From assembly GCA_902767775.1 (NCBI GenBank), contig CACXIP010000012.1, positions 53,001 through 117,000 on the forward strand: a stretch of 64,000 nt of DNA, read 5' to 3'. Under the pieces are notes generated by a model, which saw nothing but the letters and a program-made list of their open reading frames with translations, was not told the DNA's origin and did not search any database. Of the stretch, positions 8,579 through 17,596 are shown piece after piece. The stretch comes from an uncultured Prevotellaceae bacterium (GTDB lineage: Bacteria; Bacteroidota; Bacteroidia; Bacteroidales; Bacteroidaceae). The translations under genes were made by a program, and so were the position numbers. The stretch's first letter is position 1; the number at the start of each line of letters is the position of its first letter.

Positions 8579-11500
8579 TTAGAAGTTAATGTCAAGACCG
8601 ATGGTGAAGTTCTTGTTGGGAACATAGGTGTAGTCTGTTCCGTTGCCGGTGAGGCTGTACTGCGGGTCCATACCCTTCAGGTGAGTGAAGGTGGCCAGGT
8701 TGTCGACAGAGCCATAGAGACGCACCTTGCTGAGCTGGATCTTGTTGGTCCACTTGGCGGGCAGGGTGTATCCGATGGTGACGTTCTTGATGGCGAAGTA
8801 GGAAGCGTCGATCAGGTAGCTGCTGGTCTGGATTTCGCTGCCACCCACCTGGATGCGTGGGATGTCGGTGATATCGCCCGGCTGCTGCCAGCGGCGAAGG
8901 GCATTCTTGTTCCAGGTGTTGCCGTAGTAGAGGTTGCTCATCGATGAATAGTAACGTGAGTCGAACACCTTGCCACCGAGTGAGTAGGTGGTGAGGATGC
9001 TGAAGTCGATGCAGTTGAAGAGCTGCAGGTCGGTGGAGATGCTTCCGTAGAGGTCGGGGGTGCGCTTGCCGCAGAAGTAGCGGTGAGCAGAGGCAGCGGA
9101 GTAGTCATCGGTGATGCTCTCATTGGTCACGTTGCCGTCATCGTCCATAGACTCATAAATGTAGTAGAGCTGCTTGCCGGTAGCGGGATCGACACCGGCA
9201 GACTTGGGCAGATAGAAGGTGGTGAGGTCGTAGCCTTCCTTGATGATCTGGTAGCCGTTTCTGATCTCGGGCGACTCAGAGGTCAGCTTCTGCACCTTGT
9301 TCTTCTGGTGTGTGCCCATGAGGGTGAGGTTCCAGAGGACGTCCTTGGTCTTCACGAGGGAAGCGGAGATCATAGCCTCAATACCGGTATTCTTCATGTT
9401 ACCCACGTTGGCGGCATAACCGTCGAATCCGGTAGAGAGTGCCATCGGGTAGTTGAGGAGCATGTCCTTGGTCTTCTTGCTGAAGAACTCGAAGCTGAAG
9501 CGCAGACGGCTCTTAAGCACGGCACCTTCGAGGCCGATGTTGAGCATGCCGTTCTTCTCCCATGAAAGATCCTTGTTCTCCAAAGTTGCGACGAAGCCAC
9601 CGATACGGCTGCCGTTGGCATATTCAAGGTTGTAAAGGTTCTGCCATACATAGTAGGAGCCGATGCTCTCGTTACCACTCTCACCATAGGAAGCTTTCAG
9701 AGAGAGGTTGTTGAGCCAGGTGACATCCTTCATGAACTCCTCAGCGGTGATACGCCAGTTGGCACCCACTGACCAGAATGTGCCCCAGCGGTTGTCCTTG
9801 TAGAAACGTGAGCTACCGTCGCGGCGGATGGAAGCGTCGAGATAGTACTTGTCTGCGTAGTTGTAGTTGACACGTCCAAGCCATGACTCGATGTCGTGCT
9901 CATCAGAGTAGGAGTCGGCGTCGGTGATGGTGGCAGCAGGACGGAGCTCGTCGATACCGTCGACGATGTTGGACTTGCCACCATAGAGAAATTTGAACTG
10001 ATACTGATAGAACTCATGACCTGCGAGGATGCCGAAGGTATGGTCGCTGAACTTGCGGTTCCACATGAGCTGCTGACCGAAGGTATAGGTCTGAGCGCGC
10101 TGAGCAGTCTTGTACACACGGCCGTTGGCATTCTTGCCGTTGCCATGATACTTGTTGTAGACGTTGGTCTCGGTGAGCGACTGGTAGTCCATACCGAAGA
10201 CGAGGTTGAGCTTGATGCCCTTTGCCCATCCGGCGTTGTCGTTGTCGGAGCCGAAGGTCATGTATGTACGTGCACTGGCATTGTCGGTGTCATAGAAGTT
10301 GCGGTCGAGGTAGAGGTCGCCGAGCGCGTTGAAGTCGTTGGCGACAGGACGGCCGCCCTCACCGTAGTCGTACTGGATGTTTCCGTCTGCATCATAGACA
10401 TTGTTGCCGCTGGCATCCTTCAAATACACGGGGTAGATGGGGCCCATGAACTGCGAGGTGTACCAGGGGTTGGAGGTCGAAGAACCATCGAAGGGGTTGT
10501 AGGTCGACTTGTTGTAAGCCATGTTCATGTTGAGACCTGCCTTGAACCAGTCGGTCACCTGTGATTCGAGATTGGTACGAGCGCTGTAGCGCTGGAAGTC
10601 GGTGTTCTTCAAGATACCCTCCTCACTGAGGTAACCCAGAGAGATGAGGTAACTGGTGCGGTCGGTACCGCCGTTCACTGACAGGGTGTGCTCATGACGA
10701 AGAGCGCCCTTGTTGTAGATTTCATCATACCACTTGTCACCCCAAGCAGAAACTGCGTCGCTCTTCACCTTGCCTGTGGCAGGGTCGATCAGGGTTGCCC
10801 AGGTGTAGTTCTTGAACGGGTTCCACTGCTCGGCATTGCCGTTACCGCCGAGGGTGACGCCAAGGTTGGCGATGGCGGCTGCGGTAGCGTCGGCGTATGA
10901 CATGCCGTTGCCGAACTGATAGTCATTGCGGAGCGACTCGAAAGAAAGCTCCACGAACTCTTTCTGGTCGACGGTCTCATAGTTGCCGAGCCCCATGTAT
11001 GACCAGCCCACGGTGTTGTGGAAGTTGACCTGCGGGCGGCCTTCCTTACCCTTCTTGGTGGTGATGATGACCACACCGTTGGCAGCACGCGAGCCGTAGA
11101 GTGCGGATGCAGAAGCGTCCTTCAGCACGGTCATCTGCTCGATATCCTGCGGGTTGATGGCACTGATAGAGCCGCCGTAGGGCACGCCGTCGACCACGTA
11201 GAGGGGGGTACGGGAAGCGTTGATGGAGCCGAAGCCACGGATGACGATGCTGGCGCTTGAGCCTGGCTGGCCGCTACCGGAGGTGGTCATCACACCGGTC
11301 ACCTGTCCGTCGAGGGCCTTGGTGACGTTGGTCACAGGGCGGGAGACCAGCTTGTCGCCGTCGATGGCGGCTGCCGAGCCGGTGAAGGATGACTTCTTGG
11401 CGGTACCATAAGCCACAACCATCACCTCGTCGAGGACATTGTCATCGGGTTCGAGGGTAATGTTCATCCTGCTTGAAACCCTCATCACTCGCGTCTTCAT

Positions 11501-11734
11501 ACCGACGTATGAGATCTCAAGCTCTGTTTTGCCCTTGGGCACTGTCAGCGAGAATGCGCCGTTGATGTCGGAGACCGCACCAATGTTGGTAGCTCCCACG
11601 ACTTTCACAGTGGCTCCCACCACAGGCTGGCCATCTTCTGAACTGACAACGGAGCCTGTGACGTTAGTCTGTGCGTATGCGAGTCCTGCTGAGAGGAACA
11701 AGCATACGAAAAACATAGTTAACTTTTTAATCAT
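8579..11734 (-). CDS. SusC/RagA family TonB-linked outer membrane protein
   Basis: A 1051-residue TonB-dependent importer. I start at MIKKLTMFFVCLFL, a clean signal peptide ending in AYAQ, rather than four codons upstream. A carboxypeptidase-regulatory-like domain (about residues 20-105) precedes the plug domain, which contains the SusC signature DASASALYGSRAANGVVIITTKKG. A barrel of about 850 residues follows and ends with an aromatic residue in FTIGLDINF, as needed for outer membrane insertion. It is the first gene of the locus susC-susD-lipoprotein. A good promoter lies at 11877-11907, leaving a leader of about 135 nt. Confidence 0.95.
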   Translation of the reverse strand: MIKKLTMFFVCLFLSAGLAYAQTNVTGSVVSSEDGQPVVGATVKVVGATNIGAVSDINGAFSLTVPKGKTELEISYVGMKTRVMRVSSRMNITLEPDDNVLDEVMVVAYGTAKKSSFTGSAAAIDGDKLVSRPVTNVTKALDGQVTGVMTTSGSGQPGSSASIVIRGFGSINASRTPLYVVDGVPYGGSISAINPQDIEQMTVLKDASASALYGSRAANGVVIITTKKGKEGRPQVNFHNTVGWSYMGLGNYETVDQKEFVELSFESLRNDYQFGNGMSYADATAAAIANLGVTLGGNGNAEQWNPFKNYTWATLIDPATGKVKSDAVSAWGDKWYDEIYNKGALRHEHTLSVNGGTDRTSYLISLGYLSEEGILKNTDFQRYSARTNLESQVTDWFKAGLNMNMAYNKSTYNPFDGSSTSNPWYTSQFMGPIYPVYLKDASGNNVYDADGNIQYDYGEGGRPVANDFNALGDLYLDRNFYDTDNASARTYMTFGSDNDNAGWAKGIKLNLVFGMDYQSLTETNVYNKYHGNGKNANGRVYKTAQRAQTYTFGQQLMWNRKFSDHTFGILAGHEFYQYQFKFLYGGKSNIVDGIDELRPAATITDADSYSDEHDIESWLGRVNYNYADKYYLDASIRRDGSSRFYKDNRWGTFWSVGANWRITAEEFMKDVTWLNNLSLKASYGESGNESIGSYYVWQNLYNLEYANGSRIGGFVATLENKDLSWEKNGMLNIGLEGAVLKSRLRFSFEFFSKKTKDMLLNYPMALSTGFDGYAANVGNMKNTGIEAMISASLVKTKDVLWNLTLMGTHQKNKVQKLTSESPEIRNGYQIIKEGYDLTTFYLPKSAGVDPATGKQLYYIYESMDDDGNVTNESITDDYSAASAHRYFCGKRTPDLYGSISTDLQLFNCIDFSILTTYSLGGKVFDSRYYSSMSNLYYGNTWNKNALRRWQQPGDITDIPRIQVGGSEIQTSSYLIDASYFAIKNVTIGYTLPAKWTNKIQLSKVRLYGSVDNLATFTHLKGMDPQYSLTGNGTDYTYVPNKNFTIGLDINF

Positions 11735-11876
11735 AAACTCTCTCACTAATTAATTAATATAATAATGTATAATCAATCCAATAGATAGTTACTACTTACT
11801 TTGATATCTTTTTTAAAAAGTCGGCTTATCGGTTATGGCCGCATCCCGCTGATGCGAGAAAATATACTATAGTGTG

Positions 11877-11907
11877 CAAAATTAAACATTTTTTGCAAAA
11901 TAGCAAA
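11877..11907 (-). promoter_or_regulatory. Promoter of the SusCD locus
   Basis: On the minus strand TTTG (11907-11904), a 19-bp spacer, then TAATTTTG (11884-11877) fit the Bacteroidota -33/-7 consensus. The predicted start near 11870 leaves a leader of about 135 nt before the susC-like gene. Confidence 0.7.
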
Positions 11908-12016
11908 AAATTAATTAAAAAAAATAACTAGAAAGAATATTTTCCGCATCAAAATGCCATAAAAATGGGCAGAAAAGTGACAGTTTTTTGGGGAGGAGAG
12001 ATTGGGAGATTAGGCT

Positions 12017-12056
12017 TTTTAGGAGTTTAGGAGTTTAGGAGTTTTAGACATATGAT
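12017..12056. repeat. TTTAGGAG tandem repeat
   Basis: Three to four copies of TTTAGGAG run into TTTTAGACATATGA. A related sequence lies at 47590-47660. The wider interval 11747-12281 holds no gene, only the promoter of the SusC locus and several repeat families. Confidence 0.75.
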
Positions 12057-12072
12057 GGGCGGAGAGGGACTG

Positions 12073-12179
12073 TTTAGGCGGATTTGCAATCCGCCTAAAT
12101 TGAGTATTAGGATTTGTAATCCGATTTAAGCGCATTTAAAATGCTTATATTCAATGCGGTCGGATTGCAAATCCGACCG
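12073..12179. repeat. REP-like palindrome cluster
   Basis: TTTAGGCGGATT and its complement (12073-12099) form a 27-bp palindrome. It is followed by a degenerate GGATTTGTAATCC copy and then by CGGTCGGATT with its complement (12157-12179), identical to the copy at 1772-1794. Confidence 0.8.
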
Positions 12180-12216
12180 AACGCGAGAGACCGAACGCGA
12201 GGAGGATTGATACTCT

Positions 12217-12268
12217 GTCGGACTGGTCGGACGAGTCAGACTGGTCGGACAAGTCGGACGGGTCGGAC
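12217..12268. repeat. 9-bp array with GTCNGAC core (array 3)
   Basis: Six units start at 12217, 12226, 12235, 12244, 12253 and 12262. The central base is G or A and the linkers vary (TG, GA, AA, GG). The array lies just downstream of the 12282 gene. Confidence 0.9.
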
Positions 12269-12281
12269 GGATTTGGGAAGT

Positions 12282-13511
12282 TTATTTCTTCAGCTTCTTG
12301 ATGGCATGCTCGAGCGACTCGGTAGGCTCGATGATGTTGTAGTCGGCCCAGAAGTCGGGGTCGTCGAAATATTCCACCTTGTCGTAGAAGGAATCACGCG
12401 AACTGAATGAACTTTTTCCGCTGATGGGCTGTGCATCCCTCGAGAGCAAGTCGGTGACCACCATCTCCGCCTCCACATGATAGGGCGAGGCAAACAGTTT
12501 CCGTTTCCATTCGCAGTAGAACTTGGTCTCGCTTCTTAGGTAATGGATGCGGCTGGTGGTACCGTCGTATCGATAGGCAACGGTGATGTTGAACTCCCTT
12601 GGGCGGAACCGCACCCCAGCGGGTTTTCTGAGGAGAAGGACTTCTGTCGCCCTCGTCTCATCCGACATGTCGAGCGACATCTCGATGCGAGAGAAAGCCA
12701 ATGTCTGTCGGTCGATAATCATCCTGCCGCTGTAGAGCACATGGTCGGCCTTGCTCAATGGTTTAAACGATATGACAAACTGCGGACGCCCGTCCTCGAC
12801 CACTGGCACCTCCATGCGGAACTGATAGAGACTGAGCTCCGAGTCATCGAGAAGGTATTCGTGCTTTTTCATCAGGTCAAGCCCCACAGGAAGAGTTGGG
12901 CCGCCCTGTATCTTCGCGCCGAGGGTGTCCGTCCGTCGCACGCTGACCAGTCGTCTGCCCCGCTCTATCGCCACACGGTCGGCTCCTGTGAGTCGGTTGT
13001 AGCCCACCTTATAGAGGTCGGTGACTGCCTCCGCCACGTAGATATAGCGTCTGCCCTTCTGTGTCGTCTCCCGGTAGAAGCACCGGAGCAGTTCGTTGTC
13101 GTGGCTGTAGTTGTTGGGGATTTTCCTTACCGCCTCTCTGACAACTTCCTCTGGGTCCATGAAATTGACAATGACCTCGCTGAGGGTAATAGTGCCAGGT
13201 TTCAGTCTGATTTTCAATGGTTTTGATGTATCTCCTTGAAGTGGTACTCTAATGGCGTTGTAGCCGAGGCAAGAGACATAGATGGCAGATGGCTTATGTC
13301 TTGTTTTGAGCGTGAAATCACCCTCGGCATTGGTAACTGTCGCCTCATGTCCGTCGGGTGTGGAGATACTTGCCTGCTGGAGCCGTTTTCCAGTCTCCGC
13401 ATCGCGCACCTCACCACTCACGGAAAAGCCCATGGTTTGTCCCCACGACGGCACAGACACCATCGCCAGAAATAATGCCAAACATAGATATATCGTGTTT
13501 TTTGCTTTCAT
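12282..13511 (-). CDS. Exported carboxypeptidase-regulatory-like domain protein
   Basis: A 409-residue exported protein (signal to PSWGQ). A CarboxypepD_reg-like beta sandwich follows (about residues 30-115: SGEVRDAETGKRLQQASIS, then AIYVSCLGYNAI). The C-terminal region is of unknown function and begins with PEEVVREAVRKIPNNY. This layout is common among Bacteroidota outer-membrane-associated proteins of unknown function. It stands alone, with repeat-rich DNA downstream and a divergent lipoprotein gene upstream. I start at the third codon of the open frame (MKAKNTIY), which gives the cleanest signal peptide. Confidence 0.78.
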   Translation of the reverse strand: MKAKNTIYLCLALFLAMVSVPSWGQTMGFSVSGEVRDAETGKRLQQASISTPDGHEATVTNAEGDFTLKTRHKPSAIYVSCLGYNAIRVPLQGDTSKPLKIRLKPGTITLSEVIVNFMDPEEVVREAVRKIPNNYSHDNELLRCFYRETTQKGRRYIYVAEAVTDLYKVGYNRLTGADRVAIERGRRLVSVRRTDTLGAKIQGGPTLPVGLDLMKKHEYLLDDSELSLYQFRMEVPVVEDGRPQFVISFKPLSKADHVLYSGRMIIDRQTLAFSRIEMSLDMSDETRATEVLLLRKPAGVRFRPREFNITVAYRYDGTTSRIHYLRSETKFYCEWKRKLFASPYHVEAEMVVTDLLSRDAQPISGKSSFSSRDSFYDKVEYFDDPDFWADYNIIEPTESLEHAIKKLKK

Positions 13512-13640
13512 AATCAACCTCCTTATATGTGCTCTCCTATTTCGGGTGCTAATATAATGAAAAAGTCATAAAAACACAAGAAATCAGTGTTTTTTTAGAA
13601 AAAAAAACTACATTTGCAAAAGGTTTGCAATGGATGAAAG

Positions 13641-14543
13641 ATGAAAGAAGGATATAGTAGTCGGTTTTTCTGCATCGTATTGACAGCCATATTGTTGGTG
13701 GGATGCGGCAAACAAAGCACGGCCAGCAGCGATGGTGCGGGAGATGACCCGATGGCAGCTGACACGCCGGGCATCGGCATGGATGCCTCTGACTCAGCGG
13801 AGAGCAGGCAGATGAGGGACGGTGTGCTGCAGACCGATTCCTTCAAATATGCGCTCAAGACCGCCAGCGGCAGCTGTGAGGTGTATATCGACTATCCCAA
13901 GAACGGTCCGAAAGACGTGGTGGAGTCGCTGCGGACATTCATCCGCTCCACCCTTTTTGAGAACGGCAGCGACACCATTGCCGACGACCCATCGGAATGG
14001 GTACGCCAATACTGCATCAACCGACAACGGCATCTCAGCAAGACCCTCTCAGAGATGGGGCTGCAGCATGTGAATGAGGCATACGCTCCCGAGGAAGGCG
14101 TCGACATCCGTCTGACTTGTCTGACCAAGCAGTATGCCACCTACGAGGTCTACCGCTATTCCTACATCAGTCATGGTGCCCACGGCGAGTATTCCGACTA
14201 CGGCGTCACTTTCCGTCTGAGCGACGGTCAACGACTCGACCATATATTAAATAAGGTGGACGACACCCTCTATGCCCATATCAAGGTAGGGCTGCGGGAA
14301 TATTTCGGCGTCTCCACCGACGAAGCTCTTGATGATATTTGCACCGCCGACCTGTCGCTGATGCCGATGCCCACCTTCCCACCCTACCTGATGCGCGACG
14401 GTGTGCGGCTCCACTATTCCATCTACGACATCTGTGCATTTGATGACGGCGACCCCGAGGTAACCATCCCCTACGACATTGCCTGGCCATACCTCACCGA
14501 GGCAGCAAAGGACTGCCTTGGGGAGATGAAAGATGAAAGATGA
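13641..14543 (+). CDS. DUF3298 (RsiV-like) lipoprotein
   Basis: A 300-residue lipoprotein (signal FFCIVLTAILLVGC, lipobox Cys near residue 23). The C-terminal half contains YSYISHGAHGEYSDYGVTF, then FRLSDGQRLDHIL and a final VTIPYDIAWPYL, the pattern of the DUF3298/RsiV family. Members occur as envelope lipoproteins, and in Firmicutes as anti-sigma factors that bind lysozyme. No such role is shown here. A TACATTTG box at 13610-13617 gives a short leader. The 3' end runs into GATGAAAG/GATGAAGG heptamers that continue past the stop. Confidence 0.78.
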   Translation: MKEGYSSRFFCIVLTAILLVGCGKQSTASSDGAGDDPMAADTPGIGMDASDSAESRQMRDGVLQTDSFKYALKTASGSCEVYIDYPKNGPKDVVESLRTFIRSTLFENGSDTIADDPSEWVRQYCINRQRHLSKTLSEMGLQHVNEAYAPEEGVDIRLTCLTKQYATYEVYRYSYISHGAHGEYSDYGVTFRLSDGQRLDHILNKVDDTLYAHIKVGLREYFGVSTDEALDDICTADLSLMPMPTFPPYLMRDGVRLHYSIYDICAFDDGDPEVTIPYDIAWPYLTEAAKDCLGEMKDER

Positions 14544-14570
14544 AGGATGAAAGATGAAGGATGAAGGATT
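14524..14570. repeat. GATGAAAG/GATGAAGG heptamer array
   Basis: About six units of GATGAAA or GATGAAG begin in the last codons of the DUF3298 gene and continue past its stop codon. A short relative occurs at that gene's start (13632-13650). Confidence 0.75.
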
Positions 14571-14574
14571 ATTT

Positions 14575-14617
14575 GTCAGACTTGTCTGAATTGTCTGAAT
14601 TGTCCGACCTGTCCGAC
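14575..14617. repeat. 9-bp array with GTCNGAC core (array 4)
   Basis: Five units start at 14575, 14584, 14593, 14602 and 14611, with cores GTCAGAC, GTCTGAA (twice) and GTCCGAC (twice). The period is again exactly 9 bp. Confidence 0.85.
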
Positions 14618-14621
14618 CCCC

Positions 14622-14650
14622 AACTATGAACTATGAATTATGAACTATGA
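14622..14650. repeat. AACTATG heptamer array spanning a start codon
   Basis: Four units of AACTATG/AATTATG place ATG codons at 14626, 14633, 14640 and 14647. Only 14640 is in frame with the methyltransferase. The other three run into stop codons within a few codons. Confidence 0.8.
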
Positions 14651-15434
14651 ACTAAAAACCCTTTCCGACCCAAGGGTGGAAGTATACAGCACACTGACTG
14701 AGGCACAGTTGCGTAGGCGCATCGAACCCGAGAAAGGCATTTTTATTGCTGAGAGTCCGAAGGTGATTGATGTCGCCCTGAGGGCAGGTTACGAACCCGT
14801 CTCACTGCTGTGCGAACGCCGACACATAGAGGGCGATGCCGCCGACATCATCCGCCGCTGTGGCGACATCCCCGTCTACACGGGAGACAGGGAACTGCTT
14901 GCCCAACTCACCGGCTACACCTTAACCCGAGGTGTGCTCTGCGCCATGCGCCGTCCCCAGCCACCCACGGTGGAAAGCGTCTGCCGTGATGCCCGCCGCC
15001 TCGTGGTCATCGAAGGCGTGACCGACACCACCAACATCGGTGCCATCTTCCGTTCAGCAGCGGCATTGGGCATCGACGGCGTGCTGCTTACCACCGACAG
15101 TTGCGACCCTCTCAACCGCCGTGCCGTGCGTGTCTCCATGGGTTCTGTGTTTCTTGTGCCCTGGACCTGGCTGCCCGAGGGTGCCACAAGCCTCCACGAG
15201 TATGGGTTCCGCACCGTCGCCATGGCACTGACCGACGATTCCGTCAGCATCGACGACCCATGCCTTGCCGCAGAGCCACGCCTTGCCATTATCATGGGCA
15301 CAGAGGGCGACGGACTGCCCCACTCCACCATCACTGCCGCCGACTACGTGGCGCGCATCCCCATGGCTCATGGTGTCGACTCCCTCAATGTGGCCGCTGC
15401 CGCTGCCGTCGCCTTTTGGGAACTGAGGGTATAA
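14640..15434 (+). CDS. TrmH/SpoU family RNA 2'-O-methyltransferase
   Basis: A 264-residue SPOUT methyltransferase. The N-terminal substrate-binding domain (KGIFIAESPKVIDVALRAGY) leads to the knotted catalytic domain. The three SpoU motifs are visible: EGVTDTTNIGAIFRSAAALG (motif 1 with Asn and Arg), LAIIMGTEGDGL (motif 2) and IPMAHGVDSLNVAAAAAVA (motif 3). It would use S-adenosylmethionine to methylate ribose in rRNA or tRNA; the target cannot be read. The start codon lies inside the AACTATG heptamer array, so repeat-length change would alter upstream competing ATGs but not the coding frame itself. Confidence 0.9.
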   Translation: MNYELKTLSDPRVEVYSTLTEAQLRRRIEPEKGIFIAESPKVIDVALRAGYEPVSLLCERRHIEGDAADIIRRCGDIPVYTGDRELLAQLTGYTLTRGVLCAMRRPQPPTVESVCRDARRLVVIEGVTDTTNIGAIFRSAAALGIDGVLLTTDSCDPLNRRAVRVSMGSVFLVPWTWLPEGATSLHEYGFRTVAMALTDDSVSIDDPCLAAEPRLAIIMGTEGDGLPHSTITAADYVARIPMAHGVDSLNVAAAAAVAFWELRV

Positions 15435-15560
15435 TTCTTTGCTCATCACTCATAATTGGCACATTGCGTCTGATTTTGGAAGTTTCATGGCATACATCTT
15501 CGATGTTTGAGAAAAAAGTCGTACCTTTACGGCCGATTTAAAAGCTTAGGCGACAAGAAC

Positions 15561-16526
15561 ATGACAAATACATATAAGGATAAGAAGATATTGGTGGTGT
15601 GCGGAGGTTTCTCCTCCGAGCGAGAGATTTCACTGAAGAGCGGGAATGCCATCTATGAGGCTCTCAAACAATTGGGATACAAGGACATCCATTTGTTTGA
15701 CCTGACTCGTGAAAACGCCAAAGAGATTTTGGAAGCCCATCCCGACCTTGTGTTCATCGGTCTTCATGGCAAAGGCGGAGAAGATGGCGCCATCCAAGGG
15801 CTTTTGGAGTATTCCGGCATCCCCTATACGGGTCCCGGTATCTGCAGCAGTGCCATCTGCATGGACAAAACCATCACCAAACGGGTGCTCTCCGATGCCG
15901 GATTGCCCACCCCGAAATTTGAGGTTTACCACAAGACTGAGATAACCGACAGCGACCGTTTTGCCAACCATATCGTCGAGAAATTCGGTCTGCCCGTGGT
16001 GTTCAAATCCCCCTGCCAAGGCTCCAGTCTCGGCATTGTCATCATCAATGAAAAAGCAGCCATCGCCCCTGCTCTCGAGGAGGTTTTCAAATATGACGAC
16101 GAACTGCTGGCAGAGGAATATATCAACGGCATTGAGGTGACCCTGCCCATCTTAGGCAATGAGGACCAGATGCTGCTGCCCATCATTGAAATCTCGTCGG
16201 AACGGGAGTTTTACGACTACCAGGCGAAATACACCGGGGGACTCTCCCATCACATCATTCCCGCATGCATCGACAAGGGCACCTACCTGCAAGTGGAGGA
16301 ACTGGGCAAACAAGCCTATCGGCTGCTGCACTGCCAAGGTCTCTCAAACGTGGACTTCATCATCGACCCATTCAGGGGTCCGATGATTATCGAAATCAAC
16401 ACACTGCCCGGCATGACAGGGATGAGTTTGCTTCCCGACGCCGCCCGCTACATGGGTATCTCATTTGAAGAACTGGTGGAACGAATCCTCATCTTGGGAT
16501 TCGAAGCCAAGAGGAGCCTGGTGTGA
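15561..16526 (+). CDS. ddl: D-alanine--D-alanine ligase
   Basis: A 321-residue ATP-grasp enzyme that joins two D-alanines for peptidoglycan precursor synthesis. Visible motifs are VVCGGFSSEREISLKSG at the N-terminus, GLHGKGGEDGAIQGLLE, and the omega-loop piece EFYDYQAKY. The Tyr of that loop is typical of D-Ala-D-Ala rather than D-Ala-D-Lac ligases. The metal- and phosphate-binding stretch IEINTLPGMTGMSLLP lies near the C-terminus. The frame is open further upstream (15507), but MTNTYKDKK at 15561 gives the normal family start. The gene is followed by rfbA on the same strand after 57 bp. Confidence 0.88.
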   Translation: MTNTYKDKKILVVCGGFSSEREISLKSGNAIYEALKQLGYKDIHLFDLTRENAKEILEAHPDLVFIGLHGKGGEDGAIQGLLEYSGIPYTGPGICSSAICMDKTITKRVLSDAGLPTPKFEVYHKTEITDSDRFANHIVEKFGLPVVFKSPCQGSSLGIVIINEKAAIAPALEEVFKYDDELLAEEYINGIEVTLPILGNEDQMLLPIIEISSEREFYDYQAKYTGGLSHHIIPACIDKGTYLQVEELGKQAYRLLHCQGLSNVDFIIDPFRGPMIIEINTLPGMTGMSLLPDAARYMGISFEELVERILILGFEAKRSLV

Positions 16527-16583
16527 GAAATAAGAAACAGAGTTCGTTAGTTTTAGCATTTGAACATAAAAAACAACAGAAAA

Positions 16584-17492
16584 ATGAAAGGAATCGTATT
16601 GGCAGGAGGCAGCGGCACACGCCTCTACCCCATCACCAAGGGCATCAGCAAACAGTTGATTCCCATCTATGACAAGCCGATGGTGTATTACCCCATCTCC
16701 GTGCTGATGCTCGCCGGCATCCGCGACATACTCATCATCTCGACACCCGACGACCTGCCCGCCTTCCGCCGCCTGCTTGGCGACGGCAGCAACTACGGCG
16801 TGCGGTTTGAATATGCAGAGCAGCCTTCTCCCGATGGACTCGCACAGGCCTTCCTCATCGGAGAGGAATTCATCGGCGACGACTCCGTGTGCCTTGTGTT
16901 GGGCGACAACATCTTCCATGGGTCAGGACTGTCGAAGCGTCTCCGCGAAGCCGTCAGTCAGGCAGAAAACAACAATCAGGCCACCGTCTTCGGATACTGG
17001 GTGGACGACCCACAGCGATATGGCGTGGCGGAGTTTGACGACAATGGCAACTGTCTCTCCATCGAAGAGAAGCCCGCCAACCCCAAGTCGAACTATGCCG
17101 TGGTAGGACTGTATTTCTATCCCAACGAGGTGGTGCAGGTGGCCAAGACCATCAAGCCATCCGCACGAGGCGAATTGGAAATCACCACGGTCAACCAACG
17201 CTTCTTGGAGGCAGGACATCTGAAGGTGCAGACTCTTGGGCGCGGTTTCGCCTGGCTTGACACGGGAACTCACGACTCGCTCTCGGAGGCCTCTGTGTTT
17301 GTGGAAGTCATCGAGAAGCGCCAGGGACTCAAAATCGCCTGTCTGGAGGGCATCGCCTACCGCAGCGGTTGGATTACGCGCGAGAAGATGGAGGAGGAGG
17401 CACAGCCCATGCTCAAAAACCAGTATGGACAATACCTGCTCAAGGTCATCCGCGAGATGGAGCGCACCGGACGAAGCAACCTGGAAGATTAA
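16584..17492 (+). CDS. rfbA: Glucose-1-phosphate thymidylyltransferase RfbA
   Basis: A 302-residue nucleotidyltransferase that makes dTDP-glucose from glucose-1-phosphate and dTTP, the first step of dTDP-rhamnose synthesis for surface glycans. The N-terminus [20 protein letters not shown] is diagnostic, followed by [17 protein letters not shown] and, later, [12 protein letters not shown]. Length is typical. The start at 16584 removes eight upstream codons that are not part of the family. No rfbB/C/D neighbours are present here. A perfect 16-bp stem terminator follows. Confidence 0.95.
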   Translation: MKGIVLAGGSGTRLYPITKGISKQLIPIYDKPMVYYPISVLMLAGIRDILIISTPDDLPAFRRLLGDGSNYGVRFEYAEQPSPDGLAQAFLIGEEFIGDDSVCLVLGDNIFHGSGLSKRLREAVSQAENNNQATVFGYWVDDPQRYGVAEFDDNGNCLSIEEKPANPKSNYAVVGLYFYPNEVVQVAKTIKPSARGELEITTVNQRFLEAGHLKVQTLGRGFAWLDTGTHDSLSEASVFVEVIEKRQGLKIACLEGIAYRSGWITREKMEEEAQPMLKNQYGQYLLKVIREMERTGRSNLED

Positions 17493-17510
17493 AGATTAAA
17501 AATCTTTCAT

Positions 17511-17556
17511 ACAAAAACTCCTGCCCTATAATAGATAAAAGGGCAGGAGTTTTTGT
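17511..17556. terminator. Bidirectional terminator between rfbA and the esterase gene
   Basis: ACAAAAACTCCTGCCC (17511-17526) pairs perfectly with the complement at 17541-17556 around a 14-base loop. T runs on both strands serve the convergent genes. Confidence 0.88.
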
Positions 17557-17596
17557 ATGTCATCGTCTACCAATCTGCAGACGTTTGCCATGAGCA

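Noticed and set aside
9896-10564. Long plus-strand open frame opposite the SusC-like gene
   Set aside because: It is a composition shadow of the barrel-coding region. The protein is low in complexity and resembles no family.
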